In this document: one piece after another, positions 1 through 7,609 of the stretch
Layout: each line of letters opens with the position of its first letter
Position numbering within the stretch: the stretch's first letter is position 1
Translations under genes and position numbers: made by a program
Assembly (NCBI GenBank): GCA_021791875.1
Contig: JAJYVU010000028.1
Span: 1 to 42,081 of the forward strand
DNA: 42,081 nucleotides
Direction of reading: 5' to 3'
Source: Acidobacteriota bacterium
GTDB taxonomy: Bacteria > Acidobacteriota > Terriglobia > Terriglobales > Acidobacteriaceae
Notes under the pieces: model-generated
Database searches by the model: none
Told to the model about the DNA's origin: nothing
What the model saw: the letters and a program-made list of their open reading frames with translations, nothing else

Positions 1-93
1 CGCCACAACATCGACGAACCACAACCTGTTCCCGAACCCATCCCACCCCAGTCCGTCTTCACCGTCAACTCAAACACCCGGCGCTCCGCCTGA
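1..93 (+). CDS. C-terminal end of an unidentified protein (partial)
   Basis: The first frame is open from the window edge to a TGA at 91-93 and would encode about 30 residues rich in proline and glutamate, ending in TVNSNTRRSA. The gene starts outside the window and I do not recognise it. The following bases hold heptamer repeats and then the thioredoxin terminator, which fits a gene ending here. The frame is short, so it could be chance. Confidence 0.35.
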   Translation, partial: RHNIDEPQPVPEPIPPQSVFTVNSNTRRSA

Positions 94-101
94 CCACCAG
101 C

Positions 102-147
102 ACTGGAGACTGAAAACTGGAAACTGACAACTGGAAACTGAAAACTG
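102..147. repeat. Heptanucleotide tandem repeat (ACTGRNA)n
   Basis: Six consecutive heptamers run ACTGGAG, ACTGAAA, ACTGGAA, ACTGACA, ACTGGAA, ACTGAAA, followed by ACTG. The first four bases are invariant and the last three vary. A second, shorter run of the same unit lies at 35997-36017. Both sit in intergenic DNA downstream of a gene end. Confidence 0.8.
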
Positions 148-182
148 TCGCAAAACCGTCCGAGCCAGTACCAGACCCGTCC

Positions 183-222
183 TCCAAAAGAAAAAACCCG
201 CGGATCTTTTCGATCCACGGGC
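183..222 (-). terminator. Rho-independent terminator of trxA
   Basis: CCCG-C-GGATC at 197-206 pairs with GATCC-A-CGGG at 212-221 with one internal mismatch and a 5-base loop. Read on the minus strand the stem is followed by TTTTTTCTTTT (complement of 186-196). It lies just downstream of the trxA stop codon, so it is a textbook intrinsic terminator for that gene. Confidence 0.85.
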
Positions 223-249
223 TCCTTCGATTCTCTCAGGGACTCTTGC

Positions 250-582
250 TTACGCCAGCACCTTCACCAGCGACCGGTCAATCATTTCTTTCGGGACATA
301 ACCCACAATCTGATCGACCACCTTGCCGCCTTTGAACACCAGCAGCGCCGGAATGCCGCGAATCCCGAACCGCATTGCCGTCGCGGTATTGCGGTCCACG
401 TCCAGCTTGGCCACTTTCAGTTTGCCGGCATACTCGCTCGCCACCTGGTCCACCGTCGGTGCCAGAGCCTTGCACGGCCCGCACCACGCAGCCCAGAAAT
501 CCACCAATACAGGCTGCTCCGACTGCAGAACTTCCTTCTCGAAGCTCGCGTCACTTACTTCAATAATCCCAGCTCCCGCCAT
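250..582 (-). CDS. trxA: Thioredoxin
   Basis: This is a cytoplasmic thiol-disulfide reductase that passes electrons from thioredoxin reductase to target proteins. The 110-residue protein carries the WCGPC active site (Cys34 and Cys37) after a VLVDFWA strand, and the conserved cis-proline in GIRGIPALLVF. Length matches the family (about 105-110). There is no signal peptide, so it is the cytoplasmic form rather than a periplasmic relative. The start is supported by GAAGGAGAAAC immediately before ATG on the minus strand. The gene stands alone, with its own intrinsic terminator downstream and a TAAACT -10-like hexamer upstream. Family assignment is secure. Confidence 0.97.
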   Translation of the reverse strand: MAGAGIIEVSDASFEKEVLQSEQPVLVDFWAAWCGPCKALAPTVDQVASEYAGKLKVAKLDVDRNTATAMRFGIRGIPALLVFKGGKVVDQIVGYVPKEMIDRSLVKVLA

Positions 583-631
583 GTTTCTCCTTCGTCGTCC
601 TGCAACGCAGAAAAGTCATTCCTACATCAGC

Positions 632-637
632 AGTTTA
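632..637 (-). promoter_or_regulatory. Candidate -10 element of trxA
   Basis: On the minus strand this reads TAAACT, 49 bases upstream of the trxA ATG, leaving room for the visible Shine-Dalgarno. It matches the TANNCT pattern found before several genes here. I could not identify a good -35 hexamer. Confidence 0.35.
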
Positions 638-711
638 CCTGATCATTCAGATGATTTACCCCCTCCAAAAGTCGCAACTTGGATCACACCCGCCCGCGCA
701 CTCGCACCAAG

Positions 712-750
712 TAAAAGCGCCCGGGCTCCGAAGACGGAGCCACAGGCGCT
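712..750 (-). terminator. Nested hairpin, probable terminator of thrCB
   Basis: An inner perfect stem GGCTCCG/CGGAGCC (724-730 and 735-741, loop AAGA) sits inside an outer stem AGCGCC/GGCGCT (716-721 and 745-750). On the minus strand it is followed by a short TTTAC-type tract. It lies about 90 bases beyond the thrB stop. The U-tract is weak, so termination efficiency is uncertain. Confidence 0.6.
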
Positions 751-840
751 AGAGCAGCCCTCCCCCAGAACTGCCCACGAACCGAACATATGAAACCATC
801 TCGGTGTCTGTAAAGCAATCATTAGTCACGGCTTAGGTGA

Positions 841-1788
841 TTACCACAGTGGCATCCCATCGCCGCTCGCCTGTAACCCCCGTGAATCCAGCCCGCAAAT
901 CAGAACTTCCGTCGCATCGCTGGCCGTCAAAGACCCCGTCGCTGCGCGCACTTTCTCACTGACCCCCGCTGCCGCATCGCTCCGGCACAGCACCATCACC
1001 GATGGCCCCGCGCCGCTCAGCGCCACGCCCAGCACGCCATCCTCCGTGCGCAAACCAATCAGCGCAGGTAATAGCGGGCAGACATCTGAGCGGTACGGCT
1101 GATGCAGCCAGTCATGCATCCCCGCGCGCACCAGTTCCTCATCGCCCCGAGAAAATCCGGCCGTCAGCAGCGCCACGCACTGCACATTGCTCACCGCCGC
1201 GCGCCGTCCGTAGCTGTCCGGCAACACGGCTCTGGAAGCCGAAGTCGCCAGTGGCCGCGCCGGAATCGCCAGCACCGCGCTCCATGTCCCCGGCGGCGTC
1301 ATCGTCACCGCGATCGGCGAACCACCTTCGCCGGCGCCATCCCTGGCCCCGCTCACCACAAATCCGCCCAGCACGCATGCCGCGGCATTGTCAGGATGCC
1401 CCTCCAGCCGCGCCGCCTCTTCAAAAATCCGCTTGCGGCCCCATCCCAGCCGCCCAAAATAAACGGCCAGCGTCACGCCCGCCACGCGCGCCGCTGCGGA
1501 CGATCCGCACCCCATCCCCAGCGGAATCTCGTTCCTCAACTGCAGATGCAGCGGAATCACCGGCATCCCCGCCCGCTCCATCACTTCGCGGTACACCTCG
1601 ACAATCAGGTTCCCCCCGAGCGCCCCGCAAACATCGGCGTTCCGCCCTTCGGCCTGAATCGAAAACTCACCCGCCTCCTGGGCATCCACATGCAAATGCA
1701 GCCCCAGCGCCAGCGCCGCCGTATCAAACCCCGGCCCTACATTGGCAGACGTCGCAGGCGCCGCCACACCCAGCCATCGCGTGCTCAC
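841..1788 (-). CDS. thrB: Homoserine kinase
   Basis: ThrB phosphorylates L-homoserine with ATP to O-phospho-L-homoserine, the substrate of threonine synthase encoded just upstream. The 315-residue GHMP-family protein shows the N-terminal family motif APATSANVGPGFD (residues 10-22), the ATP-binding loop PLGMGCGSSAAA (about 89-100) and a C-terminal SGAGPSVMVL motif. The start is GTG at 1788, whose GTGA overlaps the TGA of thrC, so the two are translationally coupled. Homoserine dehydrogenase is not in the window. The gene is followed by a nested hairpin that probably ends the operon. Confidence 0.95.
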   Translation of the reverse strand: MSTRWLGVAAPATSANVGPGFDTAALALGLHLHVDAQEAGEFSIQAEGRNADVCGALGGNLIVEVYREVMERAGMPVIPLHLQLRNEIPLGMGCGSSAAARVAGVTLAVYFGRLGWGRKRIFEEAARLEGHPDNAAACVLGGFVVSGARDGAGEGGSPIAVTMTPPGTWSAVLAIPARPLATSASRAVLPDSYGRRAAVSNVQCVALLTAGFSRGDEELVRAGMHDWLHQPYRSDVCPLLPALIGLRTEDGVLGVALSGAGPSVMVLCRSDAAAGVSEKVRAATGSLTASDATEVLICGLDSRGLQASGDGMPLW

Positions 1789-3137
1789 AACCGCTCCTTT
1801 TCGAGCAGTCGCAGCACCGCGCCCGCGTCCGCATCCATTGGCATCGCATTGCGCCGCGACTCCGCAATCTGCTCCGCGAGCCCGCCCACTTCCTCAGGCC
1901 GCAGCAGATCGCCGCGATGATAGGCGATCGTGTAATCGGCATCCTTCAGCGTATGCCCGGTCAGCAGCAGCACCACGCGCTCCTCGCGCTTCACATGCCC
2001 GGCTGCCATCAGCTTTTCCAGCCCGGCCAGCGTCACCGCGGAGGCCGGCTCGCATCCAATGCCTTCCTGGCCGATGCGCGCCTTGGCCAGCGCAATCTCG
2101 GCCTCGGACACCTGCTCCACCCGTCCACCCGTCTGCCGCAGCACCGCCACCGCCTTCCGCCACGACGCCGGATTCCCGATCCGGATCGCCGTCGCCCGCG
2201 TCTGTGCCTCCACCGGTTCCAGGCGCTCGCCGCCGAACTCATGCACCGCACGGAACAGCGGATTCGCGCCCTCTGCCTGGATCACGGACAGCCGCGGCAC
2301 ATGCGAGATCAGTCCCAGTGTCTGCATCTCCAGGAATCCTTTGCCTAGCGCCGACACATTCGCCAGGTTGCCCCCAGGCACAATCACATGATCCGGAACA
2401 TCCCAGTTCATCGCCTCAGCAATCTCCACCGCCGGCGTCTTCTGCCCCTCCACGCGGTACGGATTCACCGAGTTCAGCAGATATACCGGCGCGCGCCGCA
2501 CCACTTCGCTCAGCACCGCCACGCAGCCGTCGAAGTCCGTCTGCAGTTGCAGCGTCACTGCGCCGTAATCCATCGCCTGCGCCAGCTTGCCCCACGCAAT
2601 CTTGCCCTCGGGAACCAGCACCAGGCACCGCATCCCCGCCCGCGCCGCGTAGGCCGCCATCGCCGCCGACGTGTTCCCCGTCGACGCGCACGCCACCCAC
2701 TGGAAGCCCCGCGCCTTCGCCACGCTCAGCGCCGCCGTCATTCCGGCGTCCTTGAACGACGCCGTGGGATTCATCCCCTGGTGCTTGGCAAACAGCTCCG
2801 GCAAGCCCAGCCGCACCGCGTTCCGTGGCAACCGGTACAGCGGGGTATTGCCCTCGCGCAGCGTCACCACATCGGCCTCGCCCACAATCGGAAGCAGCTC
2901 CCGAAAGCGCCACACGCCGCTCTGGTCAATCTCGGCCGGCGAGCTGCGGCGTTCCTTCCATAGCCACTTCAACGCGCCCGGATTGGGACGCTTCGCTTCT
3001 TCCCACTCCGGATACACGACCTCAAAAAGCTCCCCGCATTCCGGGCAGCGAAAATCCCCGCCGATCGCAGCCGGCTCAATGCCGCGCGCGCAGCCGGTGC
3101 AGCGCAGGTGATGAATCATTTCTACTGGTTGTTCCAT
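1785..3137 (-). CDS. thrC: Threonine synthase
   Basis: ThrC is a PLP enzyme converting O-phosphohomoserine to threonine and phosphate. The 450-residue protein starts with a zinc-ribbon-like segment (Cys13, Cys16, Cys31, Cys34), then the PLP fold with the Schiff-base lysine in TASFKDAG (Lys129), an ACASTGNTSAA phosphate-binding loop and a C-terminal regulatory portion. It is the long bacterial/archaeal form with the cysteine ribbon, not the short E. coli form. It overlaps thrB by four bases and both act in successive pathway steps. No Shine-Dalgarno is visible before the ATG. A TAGCCT hexamer 14 bases upstream would allow a very short leader. The upstream gene is divergent and unrelated (molybdate). 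Confidence 0.95.
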   Translation of the reverse strand: MEQPVEMIHHLRCTGCARGIEPAAIGGDFRCPECGELFEVVYPEWEEAKRPNPGALKWLWKERRSSPAEIDQSGVWRFRELLPIVGEADVVTLREGNTPLYRLPRNAVRLGLPELFAKHQGMNPTASFKDAGMTAALSVAKARGFQWVACASTGNTSAAMAAYAARAGMRCLVLVPEGKIAWGKLAQAMDYGAVTLQLQTDFDGCVAVLSEVVRRAPVYLLNSVNPYRVEGQKTPAVEIAEAMNWDVPDHVIVPGGNLANVSALGKGFLEMQTLGLISHVPRLSVIQAEGANPLFRAVHEFGGERLEPVEAQTRATAIRIGNPASWRKAVAVLRQTGGRVEQVSEAEIALAKARIGQEGIGCEPASAVTLAGLEKLMAAGHVKREERVVLLLTGHTLKDADYTIAYHRGDLLRPEEVGGLAEQIAESRRNAMPMDADAGAVLRLLEKERL

Positions 3138-3151
3138 AGGGCTGAAACTTC

Positions 3152-3157
3152 AGGCTA
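3152..3157 (-). promoter_or_regulatory. Candidate -10 element of thrCB
   Basis: Minus-strand TAGCCT lies 14 bases before the thrC ATG, with no Shine-Dalgarno between. The same hexamer occurs in both directions at 30590-30666. No clear -35 is visible. Confidence 0.35.
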
Positions 3158-3207
3158 TCATCGGCTCTCTCACCCGGCCGCCGGGAAATTCGTTAGAAAT
3201 TCGGCAT

Positions 3208-3234
3208 CCATATCGTCTAAATTCGTAGATATGG
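3208..3234 (+). promoter_or_regulatory. Candidate autoregulatory operator of the molybdate operon
   Basis: CCATATC (3208-3214) and GATATGG (3228-3234) form a perfect inverted repeat with a 13-base spacer that ends on the start codon of the HTH-TOBE gene. Within it, TCTA and TAGA form a second, offset pair. An AAATTCG motif is also repeated at 3186-3192 and 3219-3225. It is not a close match to the E. coli ModE site. The position, covering the start codon and likely -10 region, suits repression. Confidence 0.45.
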
Positions 3235-3632
3235 CCGCCGTCCTCTCACCTCGCGAAGCTGCTCTGCGCCTCGGCATCTCCTACCCCACCATGAAGCAGT
3301 GGATCTACCGCGGCAAAATCAAGGCCGTGAAAACTCCCGGCGGCCACTATCGCATTCCCGAGGCGGAACTCGACGCCCTGCTCCACAAGGCGAAGCGCCC
3401 CGAGACGCCCAGGCGCCAGATGATGCGCAGCATCAGCGGCCGCAATCAGCTCGTCGGCCGTGTCGTCGAGCTCAAATTCGACGGCCTGCTCGCACAGGTT
3501 AAACTCTCCATCGGCGGCCAGATCATCAACTCCATTATCACTGCGGACGCCGCTCGCGAAATGCAGCTCAAGGTTGGCGAAACCGTCGCCGCTCTCATCA
3601 AATCCACTGAAGTCATGGTGCTGCGTGTCTGA
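3231..3632 (+). CDS. HTH (excisionase/MerR-like) plus TOBE molybdate-binding regulator
   Basis: This is a probable molybdate-responsive transcription factor controlling the modABC genes that follow. The 133-residue protein has an N-terminal excisionase-type helix-turn-helix (about residues 4-52, with LGISYPTMKQWIYRGKI and a GGHYRIPEAEL wing) and a C-terminal single Mop/TOBE domain (about 66-133, beginning ISGRNQLVGRV) that in this family binds molybdate or tungstate. I chose the ATG at 3231. The frame is open further upstream, but that stretch is non-conserved and overlaps thrC. The stop overlaps the modA GTG in GTGTCTGA. It is ModE-like in logic but has a different DNA-binding domain from E. 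coli ModE. No clear Shine-Dalgarno is seen. Confidence 0.85.
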   Translation: MAAVLSPREAALRLGISYPTMKQWIYRGKIKAVKTPGGHYRIPEAELDALLHKAKRPETPRRQMMRSISGRNQLVGRVVELKFDGLLAQVKLSIGGQIINSIITADAAREMQLKVGETVAALIKSTEVMVLRV

Positions 3633-4428
3633 GAAACTTCGCCGTCTCCTCTTCCTGGTCGTCATCACCGCACTGATCCTGACGCTGCGCTGCACGGCGC
3701 ATGGTCAGATCGCGAAGCACCCCTTGCGTCTCGCCGCCGCCGCCGATCTCCAACCCGTTCTGCCGCCCATCATCGACCAGTTTCACCAGCAGACCGGCAT
3801 CACCGTCCTCGCGTCCTACCACTCCTCCGCTACGCTGGCCATGCAGATCCTCAACCAGGCGCCCTTCGACCTCTTCATGGCCGCCGACATGTCTTACGCA
3901 CAATACGTCATCGATCGCGGAGCCGGTGTCGGCGCCACGCCCATCCCCTACGCGCGCGGCACGCTCGTCCTATGGACACGCAATGACTCCGGCATCCCGA
4001 GCCTTTCGCTGGACGCCCTTCGCAACGCCTCCATTCGCACCATCGCGATCGCCAATCCCAAACACGCACCCTACGGCCGCGCCGCACAGCAGACGCTCAT
4101 CCAGGCCGGCCTCATGCCCGCCGTCAAATCCCGACTCGTCATTGCCGAAAACATCGCCCAGGCCGCGCAATATGCGGAATCCGGCAACGCCCAGGTCGGA
4201 TTCATCTCTCTCACCTCCGCGCTCACGCCACGCCTGAGCAAGAGCGGCCACTACATCCGTATCCCGCAGCAGGACTACGCTCCTCTCATCCAGGGCGCAG
4301 TCGTCGTCAAAGGCGCCAAAAACGCAGCCGCCGCACACCGCTTCCTTGAGTTCCTCGCGCAACCCAAAATCCGCGCCTTACTCGCCGCCGCCGGCCTGGA
4401 ATCCCCGACAGCGGAACCGCCCGAATAA
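3625..4428 (+). CDS. modA: Molybdate ABC transporter substrate-binding protein
   Basis: ModA captures molybdate or tungstate in the periplasm and delivers it to ModBC. The 267-residue product has a hydrophobic signal segment (about residues 7-24, ending CTAHGQ), then the family opening LAAAADLQPVLPPI. Ligand-loop serines are seen in SYHSSATLAMQI, and DLFMAADMSYA and KHAPYGRAAQQ are also typical. I place the start at GTG 3625, which overlaps the regulator stop by 8 bases. The frame is open further upstream, but only across the regulator gene. It overlaps modB by one base (TAATG). Whether the preferred oxyanion is molybdate or tungstate cannot be told by reading. Confidence 0.92.
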   Translation: MSEKLRRLLFLVVITALILTLRCTAHGQIAKHPLRLAAAADLQPVLPPIIDQFHQQTGITVLASYHSSATLAMQILNQAPFDLFMAADMSYAQYVIDRGAGVGATPIPYARGTLVLWTRNDSGIPSLSLDALRNASIRTIAIANPKHAPYGRAAQQTLIQAGLMPAVKSRLVIAENIAQAAQYAESGNAQVGFISLTSALTPRLSKSGHYIRIPQQDYAPLIQGAVVVKGAKNAAAAHRFLEFLAQPKIRALLAAAGLESPTAEPPE

Positions 4429-5111
4429 TGCCTCAGCATTGGATCGACCTCACCGCGCTCTGGCTCACCGTGCGCCTCGCAGCGGTCACCACGCTCATCC
4501 TGCTCGTCCTCGGCACCCTCATCTCCGCCTGGATCGTTTTCACCCGCTCCCGCCTGCGCCCCATCGTCGAAGCCGTCTGCGCCCTGCCGCTCCTGCTGCC
4601 TCCCACCGTTCTCGGTTTCTATCTCCTCGTTTTGCTTGGCCCGCAAACCGCCCCCGGCAGGCTCCTCACACACATCGTTGGCCATCCGCTCGCCTTCACC
4701 TTCTGGGGACTCGTCATCGGCTCGGTCATCTATAGCCTTCCTTTTGCCGTGCAACCCCTCGTCGCCGGCTTTCAGTCCGTCGATCCGGCCCTCCGCGAAC
4801 AGGCCGCTCTGCTCGGCGCCGGACGCATCCGCATCCTTCGCGAGCTCCTCCTGCCGCTCTCCAAACGATCTGTGCTCACCGCGATTACACTCGTCTTCGC
4901 CCATACCGTCGGCGAATTCGGCGTGGTTCTCATGGTCGGCGGAGACATCCCCGGTGCTACCCGCACCCTCTCCATCGCCATCTACGACCAGGTGCAGGAT
5001 TTCTCTTACGCCCAGGCCAACCACACCGCGCTCTTCCTGCTCATCGTCGCCGCTCTTGCCCTCATCGCCGCGTACTGGCGCAGCCCTCACCGGGAGCTGA
5101 CCCATGTCTGA
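4428..5111 (+). CDS. modB: Molybdate ABC transporter permease
   Basis: ModB is the inner-membrane channel subunit of the molybdate importer. The 227-residue protein has about five hydrophobic segments. It carries the EAA loop that docks on the ATPase, seen as DPALREQAALLGAGRIR (about residues 121-137), and the typical LPLLLPPTVLGFYLL segment near residue 53. The length fits ModB. It starts one base inside the modA stop and overlaps modC by 8 bases (ATGTCTGA), so stoichiometric coupled translation is likely. Confidence 0.93.
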   Translation: MPQHWIDLTALWLTVRLAAVTTLILLVLGTLISAWIVFTRSRLRPIVEAVCALPLLLPPTVLGFYLLVLLGPQTAPGRLLTHIVGHPLAFTFWGLVIGSVIYSLPFAVQPLVAGFQSVDPALREQAALLGAGRIRILRELLLPLSKRSVLTAITLVFAHTVGEFGVVLMVGGDIPGATRTLSIAIYDQVQDFSYAQANHTALFLLIVAALALIAAYWRSPHRELTHV

Positions 5112-5874
5112 CACGCTCCCACAGGCCGCGCTCCCAGACGCCGCACTCCAGGAGCCCGCGCTTCCCGACTCCACGCTCCTTGATGCCAACATCGCCCACC
5201 GCTATAGCGACTTCTCTCTTGAAGTCGACTTCCGCATCGCCGGCAATCCTTCCGCGCCCTGGACCATCCTCTTCGGGCCCTCCGCCGCTGGCAAAAGCAC
5301 CCTCCTCCGCATCCTCGCCGGGCTCACCACCCCGCAGCAGGGCCGCATCGCGCTCGATGGCCTGCCGCTTCTCGACACCGCACGTCGCATCTTCATCCCG
5401 CCGGGCCGCCGCAACATCGGCTTTGTTCCGCAACGCGCCGCGCTCTTTCCTCACTGCACGGTGGCGGAAAACATCGCCTTCGGCCTGCGCCATCTGCCGC
5501 CCGCCGAACGCAGCCACCGCATCGACGAAGTACTCACCCTCGTCGACGCTCAACCTCTCCGCGACCGCAAACCAGCGCGCCTCTCCGGCGGAGAAAGCCA
5601 GCGCGTCGCCATTGCCCGCGCTCTCGCGCCGCGCCCACGCCTGCTCCTGCTCGACGAGCCTCTCGCCGCCCTCGACGCCGCCGCCAAACCCCAAATCATC
5701 GCTTGCCTTCGCCGCAGCGGCATCCCCATCCTCTACGTCTCGCACGACCTCTCCGAAATCTGGAGCCTCCCCGCGCAAACCCTCCTCATCGAGTCCGGAC
5801 GCATCACCGCCCACGGCCCGCTCCAGCAGGTACTCGCGCCCCACCGCGAAAAGCTCCTCGCGCAGTTACATTAG
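5104..5874 (+). CDS. modC: Molybdate ABC transporter ATP-binding protein lacking the TOBE domain
   Basis: ModC hydrolyses ATP to drive molybdate import. Seen in 256 residues are Walker A GPSAAGKST (58-66), the LSGGESQRVAIARAL signature, Walker B LLLLDEPLAALD with its glutamate, and the switch histidine in LYVSHDLSE. E. coli-type ModC is about 350 residues with a C-terminal TOBE domain. This one stops after the ATPase domain, and the operon carries its TOBE domain on the first gene's product instead. The first 28 or so residues are an unusual extension of LPQAAL/LPDAAL/EPALPDSTL-like repeats ahead of the first strand. The start at 5104 is fixed by the overlap with modB. A downstream start removing the repeats has no obvious ribosome-binding site. 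Confidence 0.92.
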   Translation: MSDTLPQAALPDAALQEPALPDSTLLDANIAHRYSDFSLEVDFRIAGNPSAPWTILFGPSAAGKSTLLRILAGLTTPQQGRIALDGLPLLDTARRIFIPPGRRNIGFVPQRAALFPHCTVAENIAFGLRHLPPAERSHRIDEVLTLVDAQPLRDRKPARLSGGESQRVAIARALAPRPRLLLLDEPLAALDAAAKPQIIACLRRSGIPILYVSHDLSEIWSLPAQTLLIESGRITAHGPLQQVLAPHREKLLAQLH

Positions 5875-5880
5875 CGCCGT

Positions 5881-5923
5881 AAGAAGAAAAATCCCCGCAT
5901 CCGCTCTTCGCGAACACGGGGAT
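5881..5923 (-). terminator. Intrinsic terminator between modC and the esterase gene
   Basis: ATCCCCG (5891-5897) pairs with CGGGGAT (5917-5923), with a CGC/GCG inner pairing. On the minus strand it is followed by TTTTCTTCTT, so it mainly serves the esterase gene ending at 5941. It may also stop modC transcripts, although the plus-side T-tract is poor. Confidence 0.75.
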
Positions 5924-5940
5924 CGATGCAGCTGTTTTGG

Positions 5941-7590
5941 TTACTTTCCTGCTGACATCGGCATCTGGTGCTCTGCCATCAGGTCAGGGTGACTCCAGAC
6001 CGTCTTCAGGAACTCATACCGCTGCCGCCGGAAACCCGGCTTCGCCTCCGAGGTCGCGTTCAGGTGCATCACCTGCCACTGGTCCGCCGCATCCCACTTC
6101 GGCCACTTCGGCAGACCCGCCCCGTTCGGATTTCCCGTCTTCGCAAAGTTGCTCCAGTAGTCCATCATCTGGCCAGACAGCTTGAAGTCTTCCGGCCGCC
6201 AGTGCGCGCCCAGTCGCGACGGAAGCGTCCCGAAGACGTACTCAATATCATCGGAGTGAAATGCCCCCATCGCTGCCGGATGATGTGGATCCCCGGGCGA
6301 AGGCAGCGCGAAGTAATAGCGGTACACCGGTTTTCCGCTCGTCTTCACCTGCGCGTTCTGCCACGCCCATGTGCTGTAGGCGATAAACGCATCGCCGGAG
6401 TAGTCTTCCATTGCCCGCAGCGCCTGCGCGTTGTTGTCGGCGGAATACGCCCGCAAAAACTCTCCCGCGCCGCTGCCAAACTCATTCTTCGCAAACGCCC
6501 GCATCGATGCCAGCGTCGGCAGCGGCTTATGGAACACCACTTCCGCTGTGCCCTCATCACGGTTGCTCCCGCCCAGCACCGGCACATGTGCCTGCTCGCC
6601 CTGCGCGTAAATCGCCGCCGGACTCTCCGGCAGGAACCACCCGTCTATGTCCGGCCAGAACTGCGCAGGACCATACGCCCGATTCATCTCCGCCTTCTGC
6701 AACTCCTTTGCAGGAATCGCCCGCAGCTTCGCAATGTCATCTGTGCCGAAGGCGCGCAGCGCAAACGCATCGCTTGCCTGCTCGGCTTCTCTCAGCGGCG
6801 GATACGCGAGATTCCCAAACGCCCCCCCGCTCTCGCCAATCGCCCGGATAAACAATCCCTTTGAATCCGGCGCCGCAATCTGCGAGCTCACCGAAATCGA
6901 TCCCGCCGACTCGCCGAAAATCGTCACTTCGTTCGGATTCCCGCCAAACCTCGCAATGTTGTCATGCACCCAGCGCAGCGCCGCCTGCTGGTCCATCAAC
7001 CCGTAGTTGCCTGCGGCATGATGCGGCGACTCCGCCGCCAGTCCCGACCCTGCAAAGAATCCAAAAATCCCCAACCGGTAATTCATCGAGACCACGATCA
7101 CGCCTTTATGCGCCAGGTGCGTTCCGTCCTGCCTTGGCTCTGACGTGGCTCCGGCAATAAATCCGCCGCCAAAAATCCAAACCATCACCGGCAGTTTCTG
7201 CCCCGCCTTCACCTTGGGAGCCCACACGTTCAGAGTCAGGCAATTCTCGCTCTGCCCCGGATCACGAAACCGCATATCTGTGAAGATGTAAGGCTGCATG
7301 CAGCGATAGCCAAAGTGCGTGGCATTCAGATCACCGCTCCAGTCCTTCGCCGGCACCGGCGGCCTCCAGCGCAGATCTCCCACCGGCGGCTGCGCATACG
7401 GAATTCCCAGAAACGTCCGCACCTCGTGGTCCTTGCTCCACTTCCCGCGAATCATGCCCTGTTGCACACGCACCATCGGCGCACTCTGCGCCTGTGCCGC
7501 GGGCATGCTCACGCCCGCCACCGCCACCGCCATCACCGCAATCCACAACGCACTCCATCTGCCGCGCTTCACGTTTGCCTTAGCCTCCAT
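5941..7590 (-). CDS. Secreted type B carboxylesterase
   Basis: This alpha/beta-hydrolase hydrolyses carboxylic esters and belongs to the cholinesterase/carboxylesterase type B family. The 549-residue precursor has a signal peptide (about residues 10-35, ending AAQAQS), so it acts in the periplasm or outside. Seen are the family segment SENCLTLNVWAP, the oxyanion loop GGGF, the nucleophile elbow FGESAGS (Ser228), an acidic residue in NRDEGTAE and the histidine region GAFHSDDIEYVFG. The length is normal for the family. It starts 19 bases after lysA and is probably co-transcribed. The natural substrate is unknown. It is followed by an intrinsic terminator. Confidence 0.9.
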   Translation of the reverse strand: MEAKANVKRGRWSALWIAVMAVAVAGVSMPAAQAQSAPMVRVQQGMIRGKWSKDHEVRTFLGIPYAQPPVGDLRWRPPVPAKDWSGDLNATHFGYRCMQPYIFTDMRFRDPGQSENCLTLNVWAPKVKAGQKLPVMVWIFGGGFIAGATSEPRQDGTHLAHKGVIVVSMNYRLGIFGFFAGSGLAAESPHHAAGNYGLMDQQAALRWVHDNIARFGGNPNEVTIFGESAGSISVSSQIAAPDSKGLFIRAIGESGGAFGNLAYPPLREAEQASDAFALRAFGTDDIAKLRAIPAKELQKAEMNRAYGPAQFWPDIDGWFLPESPAAIYAQGEQAHVPVLGGSNRDEGTAEVVFHKPLPTLASMRAFAKNEFGSGAGEFLRAYSADNNAQALRAMEDYSGDAFIAYSTWAWQNAQVKTSGKPVYRYYFALPSPGDPHHPAAMGAFHSDDIEYVFGTLPSRLGAHWRPEDFKLSGQMMDYWSNFAKTGNPNGAGLPKWPKWDAADQWQVMHLNATSEAKPGFRRQRYEFLKTVWSHPDLMAEHQMPMSAGK

Positions 7591-7609
7591 CGGTCAATTC
7601 CAGGAACTC

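Noticed and set aside
1002..2348. Plus-strand open frame (about 448 codons) across thrB and thrC
   Set aside because: Arg/Pro/His-rich product typical of antisense frames in GC-rich DNA; it crosses two well-identified genes.
4275..5192. Minus-strand open frame across modB and the start of modC
   Set aside because: Glu/Gly/Asp-rich antisense product with no motif; the plus-strand genes are certain.
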